Source: Marinithermofilum abyssi (GTDB lineage: Bacteria; Bacillota; Bacilli; Thermoactinomycetales; DSM-45169). From it: a stretch of DNA of 64,000 bases. Made by a program: the position numbers and the translations under genes. The stretch lies in assembly GCF_014641195.1 (NCBI RefSeq), contig NZ_BMHQ01000003.1, positions 288,496-352,495 on the forward strand, read 5' to 3'. How positions within the stretch are numbered: the stretch's first letter is position 1; every line of letters starts with the position of its first letter. Below the pieces are notes generated by a model that saw nothing but the letters and a program-made list of their open reading frames with translations, was not told where the DNA came from and did not search any database. Positions 1-8,269 of this stretch are shown piece by piece.

Positions 1-19
1 TCACTCCCTGTATCTCATG

Positions 20-25
20 TATAAT
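20..25 (+). promoter_or_regulatory. Candidate -10 box (TATAAT) for the DUF1232 gene
   Basis: A perfect TATAAT lies 34 bases before the chosen ATG. The matching -35 box would fall off the left edge of the window, so the promoter cannot be confirmed from here. Confidence 0.4.
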
Positions 26-59
26 GTGGAACGAATGCTGCATGAAAGGAACCATGGAG

Positions 60-455
60 ATGAAAGCCTTGCAAAGATGGGCCAGAAAGATGAAGCGGGA
101 AGTGTTTGCCTTATACTTTGCCTGTCAGGATCCCCGGACACCCTTTTGGGCCAAAGCCGTGACAGTGGTTGTAGTGGCGTATGCCTTCAGCCCGGTGGAT
201 CTTATCCCGGACTTTATCCCCTTGTTGGGGTATCTCGATGATTTGATATTGATTCCTCTCGGAATTGCACTTGCTATCCGGATGATCCCTGAACCTGTAT
301 TAGAGGACAGCAGGCGGAAAGCTTATTCACAGCTCGCGAAAAAGCCGCGGAATTGGATTGCGGGGGTCCTTATTCTTCTCGTCTGGATATTGGGCATCCT
401 TGCCCTTCTCTACATTGTCTATCAGCAGCTGGCTCATGAACACCCCACTTTATAG
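60..455 (+). CDS. DUF1232 (YkvA-type) small membrane protein
   Basis: About 131 residues. The central segment carries the DUF1232 signature (FSPVDLIPDFIPLLGYLDD) within a hydrophobic stretch at roughly residues 38-80. A second strong membrane segment lies near the C-terminus (residues 98-122), so this is an integral membrane protein. DUF1232 proteins have no settled biochemical role. ATG at 60 is preferred because AAAGGA lies 9 bases upstream and a TATAAT box sits at 20-25; ATG at 54 is a possible alternative in the same frame. The gene ends just before a probable mobile-element remnant and is not obviously linked to the catabolic genes on the other strand. Confidence 0.8.
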   Translation: MKALQRWARKMKREVFALYFACQDPRTPFWAKAVTVVVVAYAFSPVDLIPDFIPLLGYLDDLILIPLGIALAIRMIPEPVLEDSRRKAYSQLAKKPRNWIAGVLILLVWILGILALLYIVYQQLAHEHPTL

Positions 456-459
456 TTAC

Positions 460-815
460 TCAAACCCCTTTTCGGGTGGAAAGAGCAACCAATACCGGGT
501 ATAATCGAACGTATGAGCGGTGCTCATCCCACGGGTAGTGGGTTCGTTCCTTGTAAACTCCATGGTATGGGGTTCCAGTAGCGAACCAATCTCTCCTACT
601 GGGTAAAACCATGAGAGTAAGATAGAGGAACTAGCGTACTGGTAATACCACGGGCACTTCCGTTGGTCGCAGGTACGCCGCCCATGTGGGTACATTTCTA
701 ACGGCATGGGATGGGCTGATGAGACAGCCCTGAACTTGGGAGTTGTCCGAAACAGAAAAGGACTGAGGGCGCTAACTACCCAAGAATCCCACGGCTTCAG
801 CGTGTGGAGTCTCAA
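460..815 (+). mobile_element. Probable IS200/IS605-type non-autonomous remnant (possible omegaRNA scaffold)
   Basis: No gene is supported between the DUF1232 gene and the reductase. The right end has the look of an IS200/IS605 (tnpB-associated) terminus: an imperfect hairpin (ATCCCACGGCTTCAGCGTG, about 786-804), then GGAGT and a terminal TCAA at 812-815. The left end starts after TTAC (456-459, a target used by IS608-type elements) and has a small CCCC-TTTT-CGGG fold at 465-475. The roughly 355-bp interior has several short inverted repeats but no tnpA or tnpB. The right boundary falls on the stop codon of the neighbouring reductase gene. Assignment rests on resemblance only; a standalone structured RNA is the main alternative. 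Confidence 0.4.
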
Positions 816-1765
816 AAATCCAACACCAACTTTGTCGAGGTGCTTCGAGAGACACAGCTTACGATTTTCGTCTTCTTCTCTTCGTCGCTGAGAATCACAT
901 CCCGGTGCTTCACCTCTCCTGCAGCCACCCCAACGGCACAGGTACCGCACCGCCCCATCCGGCAAGCAAAGGGGACCTCCACACCGGAATTCAGCAACAC
1001 CTCCAATAATGTTTTCTCTGCCGGCACCTGAAGCGTTTTCCCGCTGTGACGCAATTCCACCTCAAAGGGTTTCGCATCTTCTACTGCCGGAGGGATAAAA
1101 AGCTCGTAGTGAATACTTTTTTGCGGGTATCCGTATGAGATAGCTGCTTTTCTGTATGCTTCCACCATGGCAGCCGGTCCGCAGAAATAGACATGGGTGC
1201 CGACAGACTGATCCTTCATCACATCCGGCCGCATGCGCTTTCCTTCCTGTGAAAAATAAAAGCGGCAACACCCTTTATACCTGCTTTGGATCTCATCATA
1301 AAAAGCACACTGCTCTCGGGTGGGAGCCGCATAGTGCAGCTCAAACGTCTCTCCTCTCTCTTCCGCATCCGCCATCATGGGAAGAAAGGGAGTAATTCCG
1401 ATACCCGCTGCAAAAAACACATGATGCCTCGCCCGGTGACTCATGGGAAAATGATTTTGCGGCCAGCTGATCGTTACCTTCTGTCCCTTCCGGACTTGAT
1501 GGTGCCAAAAAACGGAACCTCCTAGGGAATTTTTCTGCAACCGAATGGCGATCTGGTAAACCGCCCTGATGTGAGGGTCCCCGCATAAAGAATAGGGCCG
1601 CTGCCATACCTGTTCACCGACCCCTACACGGGTGAGAATATGGGCTCCGCCGCTGAACCGGGGCAGCTCCCTGCCATCCGCAGGCGCAAGGGTGAAACGC
1701 TTGACTCGGGGGGTTACCTGCTCAATCTCCTTCACCACTGTTTGAATAGGGGTACCGTGAATCAT
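812..1765 (-). CDS. PDR/VanB-type flavin and 2Fe-2S oxidoreductase, probable reductase of a dimethylamine monooxygenase-like system
   Basis: 317 residues in the class IA phthalate dioxygenase reductase order: N-terminal flavin domain (RPYSLCGDP around residue 57), NAD(P)H domain (FFAAGIGITPFLPMM about 117-131, YFCGPAAMV about 193) and a C-terminal plant-type ferredoxin with CRMGRCGTC plus a later Cys (about residues 268-303). It would pass electrons from NAD(P)H to the heme N-demethylase encoded two genes upstream. Its ATG overlaps the upstream stop as ATGA, so translation is coupled. The stop codon lies inside the probable insertion-element end, so the last residues may be altered, though the length is normal for the family. 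Confidence 0.85.
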   Translation of the reverse strand: MIHGTPIQTVVKEIEQVTPRVKRFTLAPADGRELPRFSGGAHILTRVGVGEQVWQRPYSLCGDPHIRAVYQIAIRLQKNSLGGSVFWHHQVRKGQKVTISWPQNHFPMSHRARHHVFFAAGIGITPFLPMMADAEERGETFELHYAAPTREQCAFYDEIQSRYKGCCRFYFSQEGKRMRPDVMKDQSVGTHVYFCGPAAMVEAYRKAAISYGYPQKSIHYELFIPPAVEDAKPFEVELRHSGKTLQVPAEKTLLEVLLNSGVEVPFACRMGRCGTCAVGVAAGEVKHRDVILSDEEKKTKIVSCVSRSTSTKLVLDF

Positions 1766-2280
1766 CTACTCTCCCCTCCGTCCGAACAAGGCAACTGAAT
1801 ATATCCATAATAAGCATCATGAAGGCGGGAATAGTGGGAGCTCACCTCTAACTGCATCCCGCAATGAGCACATTGGACAGCGTCTTCTTTTCCGATGGTT
1901 TGGATATGGTGACAGTGTGCGCAAAACAACCGCTGCTCTTCTGCCCCGTAACACACGATCTGCATCTCTTCTTCGGTAAATCCCGCTTTTACTGCCATTG
2001 CCGTCCATTCCTTGATTCTTTGCGGTGTTCCGGCAAGATACAAATAGGTACCGATTTTCTGGCGGGCGAATAAATCGGCAATCTCCTTCTTCTCCCCAGC
2101 ATCGATCAAACTATAAGCGGCTCCTCTATTCTTTACCTCCCTTAAAAGCTCATCAACCGCTTCCAAATTCGTCTCTTCCGCTAAAATGATAGATTTGCGC
2201 CGGTTGGGTACAAATGTAAATTTTCGCCTTTTTGTTTGTATTACAAACTTGTTTACGATTTTCTCATTGTCTGATTTCAT
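1762..2280 (-). CDS. DmmA-family dimethylamine monooxygenase subunit
   Basis: 172 residues. The C-terminal third has two CxxC pairs (CAHC and CAHCGM) forming a likely rubredoxin-like zinc ribbon, followed by SSHYSRLHDAYYGY, which matches the C-terminal pattern of DmmA-family proteins. The N-terminal half has a Rossmann-like alternation with no recognisable active site. It sits between the DUF3445 heme protein and the PDR-type reductase, the same partners as in methylotroph dmm loci. Start at ATG 2280 is chosen because AGGAG lies 5 bases upstream; the longer upstream extension is basic and reads like shadow sequence. It overlaps the upstream gene by 17 bases. Confidence 0.7.
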   Translation of the reverse strand: MKSDNEKIVNKFVIQTKRRKFTFVPNRRKSIILAEETNLEAVDELLREVKNRGAAYSLIDAGEKKEIADLFARQKIGTYLYLAGTPQRIKEWTAMAVKAGFTEEEMQIVCYGAEEQRLFCAHCHHIQTIGKEDAVQCAHCGMQLEVSSHYSRLHDAYYGYIQLPCSDGGESR

Positions 2281-3235
2281 TCTTCTCCTCTTTCTCCCCC
2301 TCCATTTGTTTATGCAAATACGCGAACAAGGGTTGTTTATAAGGTGTGATTCCTTTATAATCGGCGATCTCATCCGGCAACTGAGTTACCACCTGTGTAA
2401 AACGGTGCAGCCATTCCCGTTGTCGGACCAGCTGTTTCAGCGGTAGCATATGGGTATGAATGGTAAACAAGATTCCTTGTGTTCCGGGAAGGCGAAACAA
2501 CTTCTGAACTTCCACCCGCAAATGAATCAGTGAACCCGCATTGTCCACGGTCACCCGATGCCGATGGATTCCCCATTCGTGATACGTCTCGGGAAAGGTA
2601 TCCAGAAAGTTTCCTGCGGTTAATGACCAATTGTTTCGCATCCAAGGTCTGCCGGCTTCCATGTGAAGGAGGAACGTTCGAATCTTATCTGCGGCTCCTC
2701 TTTCAAAAAAACCTGGAATCGGTTCGTGAATTTCATGAAACGTCATTCCCAGCTTGAATACCAGGGACCAATTACCAGGGAAACACAATTGCCCCGCTTC
2801 CAAAAACAACTCCGCATCTCTTTGCATCATCAGGATGAGATCTTCCTGAACATGCCGTCCGACAAAATCCAAAGGCTCAAACGGAAGTGAGGCGGCATCA
2901 CCAAATACAAACCGCTCTTCCTCACCCGTCAGCTGATTGATGAAAGTCCAATTATCTTTTTCTTTATGCAGCAGGAACTCCTTTGGATAAGCAGCGGTTA
3001 AATGATGCAGTACCAATTCCACTACTTCCCACTGGGCCTCCTCAGTGTGGGAAAGGGACTGGTAACAACGCGAATGGGCCTTATTCAGTAAACGGCGTTT
3101 CAGATGAATCTCATGTTGATACGCTGGTGTCACCTCGATGCTGTACGGCGGCTGAAGCGGTATGGAATTGTTGGCATAATAATCGTATGTACCTTTTTTG
3201 AACGGAAAAGGAAAACGCGAAAGTGCGTCGTTCAT
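2264..3235 (-). CDS. DUF3445 heme-dependent oxidative N-demethylase, probable catalytic subunit
   Basis: 323 residues with the family hallmarks: an N-terminal FPFKKGTYDY, a central LCFPGNWSL segment, and the C-terminal RVEVQKLFRLPGTQGILFTI block. Members of this family are heme PAS-fold proteins that demethylate secondary amines such as dimethylamine using O2 and an electron-transfer partner. ATG 3235 follows GGAAGGG, while the upstream 23 codons overlap the promoter. It heads a tightly overlapping three-gene operon with DmmA-like and reductase genes. Substrate is inferred from context; another N-methylated amine is possible. Confidence 0.75.
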   Translation of the reverse strand: MNDALSRFPFPFKKGTYDYYANNSIPLQPPYSIEVTPAYQHEIHLKRRLLNKAHSRCYQSLSHTEEAQWEVVELVLHHLTAAYPKEFLLHKEKDNWTFINQLTGEEERFVFGDAASLPFEPLDFVGRHVQEDLILMMQRDAELFLEAGQLCFPGNWSLVFKLGMTFHEIHEPIPGFFERGAADKIRTFLLHMEAGRPWMRNNWSLTAGNFLDTFPETYHEWGIHRHRVTVDNAGSLIHLRVEVQKLFRLPGTQGILFTIHTHMLPLKQLVRQREWLHRFTQVVTQLPDEIADYKGITPYKQPLFAYLHKQMEGEKEEKNEIRQ

Positions 3236-3257
3236 CCAACCCTTCCTTTCCAAAAAG

Positions 3258-3286
3258 ATTTCACTGAAAAGTGTAACATGGGTCAA
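3258..3286 (-). promoter_or_regulatory. SigA-type promoter of the N-demethylase operon
   Basis: On the minus strand TTGACC (3281-3286) and TGAAAT (3258-3263) are separated by exactly 17 bases and lie just upstream of the DUF3445 start. The -10 box matches 4 of 6 consensus positions. Confidence 0.5.
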
Positions 3287-3303
3287 CTCGGTTGTGATCC
3301 ACA

Positions 3304-3331
3304 ATCAAAAGGAGCCCTGAAGGACTCCTTT
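3304..3331 (-). terminator. Rho-independent terminator after the Gfo/Idh gene
   Basis: Arms 3308-3318 and 3321-3331 (AAAGGAG-CCT with AGG-CTCCTTT) form an 11-bp stem with one mismatch, followed on the minus strand by TTTT. It separates the oxidoreductase gene from the N-demethylase promoter. Confidence 0.6.
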
Positions 3332-3419
3332 ACCCCTTACGTATGTTGGAACAAATATCGGTCAATCCGCCGTTTTTATCTCCGATGATGCCGGAAATGC
3401 GTGGGGGTTTCTCTCAATC

Positions 3420-4685
3420 TTATTGGATGTGCATCACCTGACTATAATATTCTTGCAGTTCGATGGATTTCCCTTTGTTCAGGCGAGATTCCTCTGCCGC
3501 GAAAGCCATCAAATGGCTTTGTACAGATGCTTTCGCAGAGGTGAGGCTTTCGGTTCCGTTATAGTGACGGACCTCATGCAGAAACTGACGAATGGCTCCA
3601 AAGTCTCCTCCCCCGTGACTGTCCACCGGAGAATGTACACGAACTTCGCTTTGTTGCTGAGTCAGGAAATCGTAAACCGTGAAACAGTTTTTGATGAGAT
3701 CCCCACGGATTTCCCCTTTGGTTCCCATGATTTGTACAATCCGGGTGATGTCATGAGTGAACCCGCACATGCTCAACATGGCCGTTGCTCCACTGGAAAA
3801 CTCCATGTTCACCACCTGATGATCCACGACATCATTGTCGCTTCGATACACACACCGACCATAAGGACCTGTACGAAGGGCTTTTAAAATGCCTTCTTCC
3901 GAAAAGTCTTCCGTTATTTTTTGGGCCCACTTCTTTCCTTCACCCAAATAGAATCGGGGAGCGTAATAGGGACACTGTTGTTCTGCAAGGCAGCCCTCCA
4001 GACAACGTTTGGGAGCGCCTGCCGGTGCATTTTCCTCATGGAAGTGCATCAACGAACCGTACGAGCTAACCCGTTCGCAGGGGAAACCAACCAGCCATGC
4101 GAGGATATCCAGATCATGACAAGACTTCGCCAAAATCATGGGACTGGAGAGATCTTTACGTCTCCAATTGCCCCGGACGAAACTATGGGCAAAATGATAA
4201 AACCCCACATTTTCATTCAGCTGGATGGATACGACATCCCCGATGTTTCCTCCGTCGATCACCCGCTTGATTCCTGACCAGAACGCAGTATATCGCAGGA
4301 CATGACAGATGGTAAGCAGCCGCCCCTTTTTTCTTGCCTTTTGCTCCATCCGAATACATTCCTGCGGATTTGGAGACATCGGCTTCTCCAATAACACATG
4401 ATACCCCTTCTCCAGGGCGCGCATAGTAGGTTCATAGTGCAACTGATCCTGGGTCGTGATAATGGCTACATCCGCCATTTTTGACTGTTGAAGCAGGTCA
4501 TCCCAGTCAGCGTAACACTGGGTAACCTTCAGTCCATAGAGTTCTGCAAACTGCTTTCTCCGTTCTTCGTTGGGATCCGCTACACCCACGATTCCCAGTT
4601 CGTGTGGAAATTGAAGGGCATACGGGGCATATGCCCGGGTGCCCCGGTCACCCGCTCCCAATACAATCGCCTTCACCTGTTTCAA
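3420..4685 (-). CDS. Gfo/Idh/MocA family NAD(P)-dependent oxidoreductase
   Basis: 421 residues. The N-terminal Rossmann domain starts at once with VLGAGDRGTRAYAP; EKPMSPNPQE near residue 95 is the family EKP motif, and the C-terminal half is the substrate-binding domain. A Cys-rich insert (CLEGCLAEQQCPYYAP) is typical of one Firmicute subfamily. Members oxidise or reduce sugars, inositols and related polyols; the substrate cannot be read here. TTG at 4685 is chosen because GGAGGGAG lies 5 bases upstream. The longer reading frame to 4766 would absorb a lactonase-gene relic and is unlikely to be real. Confidence 0.8.
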   Translation of the reverse strand: MKQVKAIVLGAGDRGTRAYAPYALQFPHELGIVGVADPNEERRKQFAELYGLKVTQCYADWDDLLQQSKMADVAIITTQDQLHYEPTMRALEKGYHVLLEKPMSPNPQECIRMEQKARKKGRLLTICHVLRYTAFWSGIKRVIDGGNIGDVVSIQLNENVGFYHFAHSFVRGNWRRKDLSSPMILAKSCHDLDILAWLVGFPCERVSSYGSLMHFHEENAPAGAPKRCLEGCLAEQQCPYYAPRFYLGEGKKWAQKITEDFSEEGILKALRTGPYGRCVYRSDNDVVDHQVVNMEFSSGATAMLSMCGFTHDITRIVQIMGTKGEIRGDLIKNCFTVYDFLTQQQSEVRVHSPVDSHGGGDFGAIRQFLHEVRHYNGTESLTSAKASVQSHLMAFAAEESRLNKGKSIELQEYYSQVMHIQ

Positions 4686-4710
4686 TGAACTCCCTCCTCC
4701 TGACTCGTCT

Positions 4711-4773
4711 GATCGTTTTTCCCAATTCCTCCGCAACAATCGGGCCACCAACGGTATTGACCACATTTACCAT
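4711..4773 (-). pseudogene. Relic of a phosphotriesterase-family gene (first ~21 codons)
   Basis: The minus-strand frame starting at 4773 reads MVNVVNTVGGPIVAEELGKT, nearly the N-terminus of the intact phosphotriesterase-like protein at 27.8-28.8 kb (VVNTVRGPIATEELGKT). Homology ends before the metal-binding HxH motif, directly next to the ribosome binding site of the Gfo/Idh gene. This is the leftover 5' end of another copy. The stretch 4774-4997 between it and the MBL gene has no gene I can identify. Confidence 0.6.
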
Positions 4774-4997
4774 GTAATCCCTCTTCTCGTTTTTTAGAAT
4801 GGAGTTTTCTTCACTTACCACGCTGCCCCGGGCGGGGCAATGCATCCCGTCGGAGACACTGCCATACCCCTCCTTCTTTACCGGATCCGAACCAACCACT
4901 TCCCCGAAAGTGATCCCGATACAATATGTATGCTTCAGATTTGCGGGCACTGCCTTTAGCCCGCTGTGAAGGCAGGGACGAGACTTCCGTAGGTGGT

Positions 4998-5996
4998 TCA
5001 GCTTTTTTGATCCCGTCCATCAGCCGAGTAGCAATAGACACCGTTTACTTCCGTCACTTCCACTTCTCCCATCGATTCGAGCAAATCGAGATGGCCGAGC
5101 GTCTCCGACAATACCAGCGCCAGTTCACGTTCGTACTTGGAGGGAAACAATCTTTTGCAAATGTCGAAGCCCGAAAGCGGACCCGATTTCAAAACAGCGC
5201 GAATCGCGGAAGCCCGTTCATCCTGCTCATGCAACCGTCGGTTAATCAGTGGATTGACATGAGCCACCTCTTCCCCGTGACCGGGGAGCACACGCGATAA
5301 TTTCAGAGGAAGCAATTTTGTGAGGGACTCCCGGTACTGGAGCAACGTCTTCGGGCGCTCCGCTTCCCCCGGGTACGGGGCCTCGGTGATCGCGTTGGAG
5401 GAGATGTGTGCGAGTAGGTGATCGCCGCCGATCAACAATCGGTCGCGTTCGCGGTAAAGGACTATGTGGCTTTGTGCATGTCCCGGCGTCTCTATCACCT
5501 GCCAGCCCGCCATGCCCCGCAGATGGTCGCCGTCTTTCAACACCACGTCCAGACTAGTTTGACAGCCATATCGGTAAATGCTGTCAAACATCTTTTCCAA
5601 ATAGGGAAAAAACCGTTCCTCTATACCGAAGGCTCGATACAGTTTCGCAAAAAAGGCCCGCCCATTTTCAAAAAAGGCGGGGTTCCGGCTGATCCACGGC
5701 TCGTTCCGCCAATGTCCCAGCACTTTAATGTCGCTCTCCTGCGCAAGGTAGTCCAAAAGTCCCGCATGGTCCACGTGGTGGTGCGTTAATACAACCTGAT
5801 CGATATCCGCCGGAACGTACCCGGCATCTTTCAGTTGATGTTTAAATACGGCCCACGCCTCTTCCGATTTCGGCCCGGCATCAATCAATGTCAACAAATC
5901 GTCTTCGATGAGATAAACATTGACCGGTCCAACGGGGAAGGGCGTGGGAACTTTAAAGGTAATAATATCCCGAGCCCTTTGCAAGTAGCTTTTCAA
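4998..5996 (-). CDS. MBL-fold metallo-hydrolase
   Basis: 332 residues. The metallo-beta-lactamase signature THHHVDH is at residues 71-77, with further metal ligands in TPGHAQSH (about 169), GGDHLL (about 190) and LPGHGEE (about 238), so the dinuclear site looks complete. The C-terminal region (residues 255-325) resembles the winged-helix-like tail of thioesterase- or lactonase-type MBL proteins. It starts at TTG 5996 with GGGAGGTG 6 bases upstream. Its place downstream of acyl-CoA genes suggests an acyl-CoA thioester or lactone substrate, but this is inference. Confidence 0.8.
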   Translation of the reverse strand: MKSYLQRARDIITFKVPTPFPVGPVNVYLIEDDLLTLIDAGPKSEEAWAVFKHQLKDAGYVPADIDQVVLTHHHVDHAGLLDYLAQESDIKVLGHWRNEPWISRNPAFFENGRAFFAKLYRAFGIEERFFPYLEKMFDSIYRYGCQTSLDVVLKDGDHLRGMAGWQVIETPGHAQSHIVLYRERDRLLIGGDHLLAHISSNAITEAPYPGEAERPKTLLQYRESLTKLLPLKLSRVLPGHGEEVAHVNPLINRRLHEQDERASAIRAVLKSGPLSGFDICKRLFPSKYERELALVLSETLGHLDLLESMGEVEVTEVNGVYCYSADGRDQKS

Positions 5997-6096
5997 ATCT
6001 TCACCTCCCTTTTAGTAGGTAGTCATTCATTTTTTATACCGGATGAGCTGGACAAGCATCGCATCCCCCTCTCATCACCGATCAGCCGGCATCATA

Positions 6097-6790
6097 TTAG
6101 ATGAAATCCCCCAGTTTGACATGACCTTTCAGAAGGTTCCTGGCGATAATCATCCTCTGGATTTCGTCGGTACCGTCATAAATCCGCCACAGCCGCGCTT
6201 CCCGGTACCAACGTTCAATAGGCAGTTCTTTCGTATACCCCATTCCCCCATGGATTTGCAGCACCCGGTCTACGACGCGATTTCCCATGTTCGCCCCGAA
6301 TAACTTGGCCATGGAAGCCAGGTGTCGGTTGTCCTCTCCTTGATCCAATATCCACGCCGCATGGAAGACCAACCACTTTGCCGCTTCGATCTCAACGGCC
6401 GAATCGGCGATTTGCCATTGGATCGCCTGTCTTTCCGCCAGCGGTTGCCCGAAGGTAATCCTCTGCTTGGAATAATCGATCGCCATCTGCAGCAACCGTT
6501 CCGCGCTGCCTACTGCCCGGGCACCAACCATCCACCGGTGAAATCCGATCCACTCCAACCCGAGTCGGTACCCGCCATGCAGTTCCCCCAATATGTTCTC
6601 TTCCGGCACGCGGACATTGTCGAAAATGAGAGAAGCCGGACCCCATTCTCCCATCGTGTGAATGTATTCCGACCTCCATCCCATATCACGATCGACGAGA
6701 AAACACGTCACCCCTCCGTGACCCTTTTTCTCTTTGTCCGTGACAGCAAAAACCATGGCGAAGTCTGCTTCGTTTCCGTTGGTGATGCAC
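6097..6790 (-). pseudogene. Acyl-CoA dehydrogenase, 5' end deleted
   Basis: The reading frame contains about the last 230 residues of a normal ~380-residue acyl-CoA dehydrogenase, from ITNGNEADFAMVFAVTD through QIHGGMGYTKELPIERWYRE to a proper C-terminus. The N-terminal and part of the middle domain are missing, and no start or ribosome binding site precedes the remaining part. At about 6786-6793 the sequence switches directly into livM, in a different frame. A deletion has removed the 5' part of this gene together with the 3' part of livM and whatever lay between (livG and livF would be usual). Confidence 0.8.
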
Positions 6791-7099
6791 CAATCCGATA
6801 AGCCAGCCGATCAGCGCGGGAAGCACAAGCGCTGCCGCAAAGGCGAGCCAAAAATCCCAACCAGCTTTCACGGTCAACAGGCCGAGTGTGTAAGCGCCAA
6901 TGGCAAAAAAACCGACATGGGCAAGGGATAAAGAGCCTGTGTAACCGACGTTCATGTTGTATCCGTATATGCTAATGGCCCAAATAAACGCCAGCGTAAT
7001 GACGTGCAGTACATACTGGTTCTGCACAATCAACGGCAGTAGCAACGCGATGATCAAAACGAGAACCACGCCGTTTCTTTTGTTGATCACTGAATCCAT
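6786..7099 (-). pseudogene. livM: livM branched-chain-type ABC permease, truncated
   Basis: The first ~103 residues of a LivM permease are present: three hydrophobic segments, then NMNVGYTGSLSLAHVGFFAIGAY, the family signature. It has a good ribosome binding site (GGAGGG) before ATG 7099. After about residue 103 the frame runs out of phase into acyl-CoA dehydrogenase sequence and ends at 6686. LivM is normally over 300 residues, so this product cannot form a permease. Confidence 0.8.
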
Positions 7100-7961
7100 C
7101 CGTGTACCCTCCCCGGAAACAAGCCCGTCGGTTTGACAGTCAGGATGATCACTAGCAGCGCGAAGGCGATCATGTCTTTATAATCACCGGAGACATAAGT
7201 AGCGCCAAAACTCTCCGCCAACCCTAAAATATACCCCCCAGAATGGCCCCCGGTATACTCCCCATCCCACCGATAATGATGATGACAAATGCTTTCATGA
7301 TCACGAGATTGCCCATCGCCGGAAAAATGAGGGTGATCGGGGAGGCCAGCGATGCGGCCGCCGCTGCCATGGCCCCCGAGATGGCAAAGGTCAAGACGGC
7401 GATCACGTTTGCGTTGATCCCGACCAAGTAGGCTCCTTCCCGGTTTTGCGCCATGGCGATAATCGCCGCACCGATCATCGTTTTCCGCAGGAACCAATGA
7501 AGGATCGTCATGATCACGACGGCGGCAATCAGAATCAGCAGCCTCTGTTCGGTCACCGTCAGCCCGAAAATATTGACGACTTCATCATAAGACGTTTCCA
7601 TTCGGCGGTAATCGGCCCCCCACAAAACCTGTGCGAGCGCTTCCAAAAACAACAAAATACCGACGGCCGCGATCATATGTTGCAGAGGCGAAGCATTCCG
7701 AAGCGGGTGGTAGACAAGCCGTTCAGCAAGGGTCGCCAGCATCGCGATCACGAGAATGGAAACGAACATGGCGATCCAGTAATGGACCCCAAAAATCGTC
7801 ATCACCGTGAGCGCAACGTAAGCACCGATCATATAAAAGGCACCATGGGCGAAGTTGGGTATGTGCAACACGCCAAACACCATGGTCAAACCCAATGCCA
7901 CAAGAGTGTAGACACTCCCTGTCGACAAGCCGTTTAACAGCTGTTGCAAAAACAACTCCAC
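7087..7961 (-). pseudogene. livH: livH branched-chain-type ABC permease, frameshifted
   Basis: GTG 7961 follows GGAGGGG and opens a LivH permease with multiple membrane segments (QQLLNGLSTGSVYTLVALGL at the N-terminus). The frame stops at 7224 right after GAILGGIF, but the next frame continues perfectly to 7087 (YILGLAESFGATYVSGDYKD). Restoring one base in a run of six G at about 7226-7231 rejoins the frames, giving a normal ~291-residue permease. With livM truncated, this transporter is dead; substrate could have been a branched-chain or aromatic acid. A sequencing error at the tract is possible. Confidence 0.8.
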
Positions 7962-8269
7962 GCTTCATCCCCTCCTCCTGTATCGCCGAATCCCCAGTCA
8001 CATAGGATTGAATCTTTCAAAAATATATTGCAATGACGATGCCAAGCCACAGCCGCCGCAAGGTGACTTTTTTATCCCAACCCGGAAAAATTCAGATTAG
8101 ACTTACCAGGATCAAAAGCCCTGAGTAGAGGCGCTCTATATAGGAGTCAAAGTTGTATGATTTAAGTCTTTATTGCATCGAAGTTTAAGCCGGATTCTCC
8201 TATTTTTCCATCACCGCAGCCAATATTCCGGCAACAACCACTCCTTACATAACCGCCCCGGACACCTTA
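7962..8269. other. 308-base stretch without a recognisable gene
   Basis: It lies between the acyl-CoA ligase stop and the livH ribosome binding site. The AGGAGGAGGGG at 7968-7979 (minus strand) is the livH Shine-Dalgarno. I see no convincing ORF, terminator or repeated operator in the rest. Confidence 0.5.

Noticed and set aside
456..965. Minus-strand ORF of 169 codons across the intergenic region left of the reductase
   Set aside because: It overlaps the 3' part of the reductase gene, has odd composition and no ribosome binding site, and its open part coincides with the probable mobile-element remnant.
4686..4950. Reading the 4648-4950 minus-strand frame as a real 100-residue protein
   Set aside because: Only the MVNVVNTV... 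stretch is recognisable and it is a truncated lactonase N-terminus running out of frame into the Gfo/Idh gene; the first 59 codons look random.
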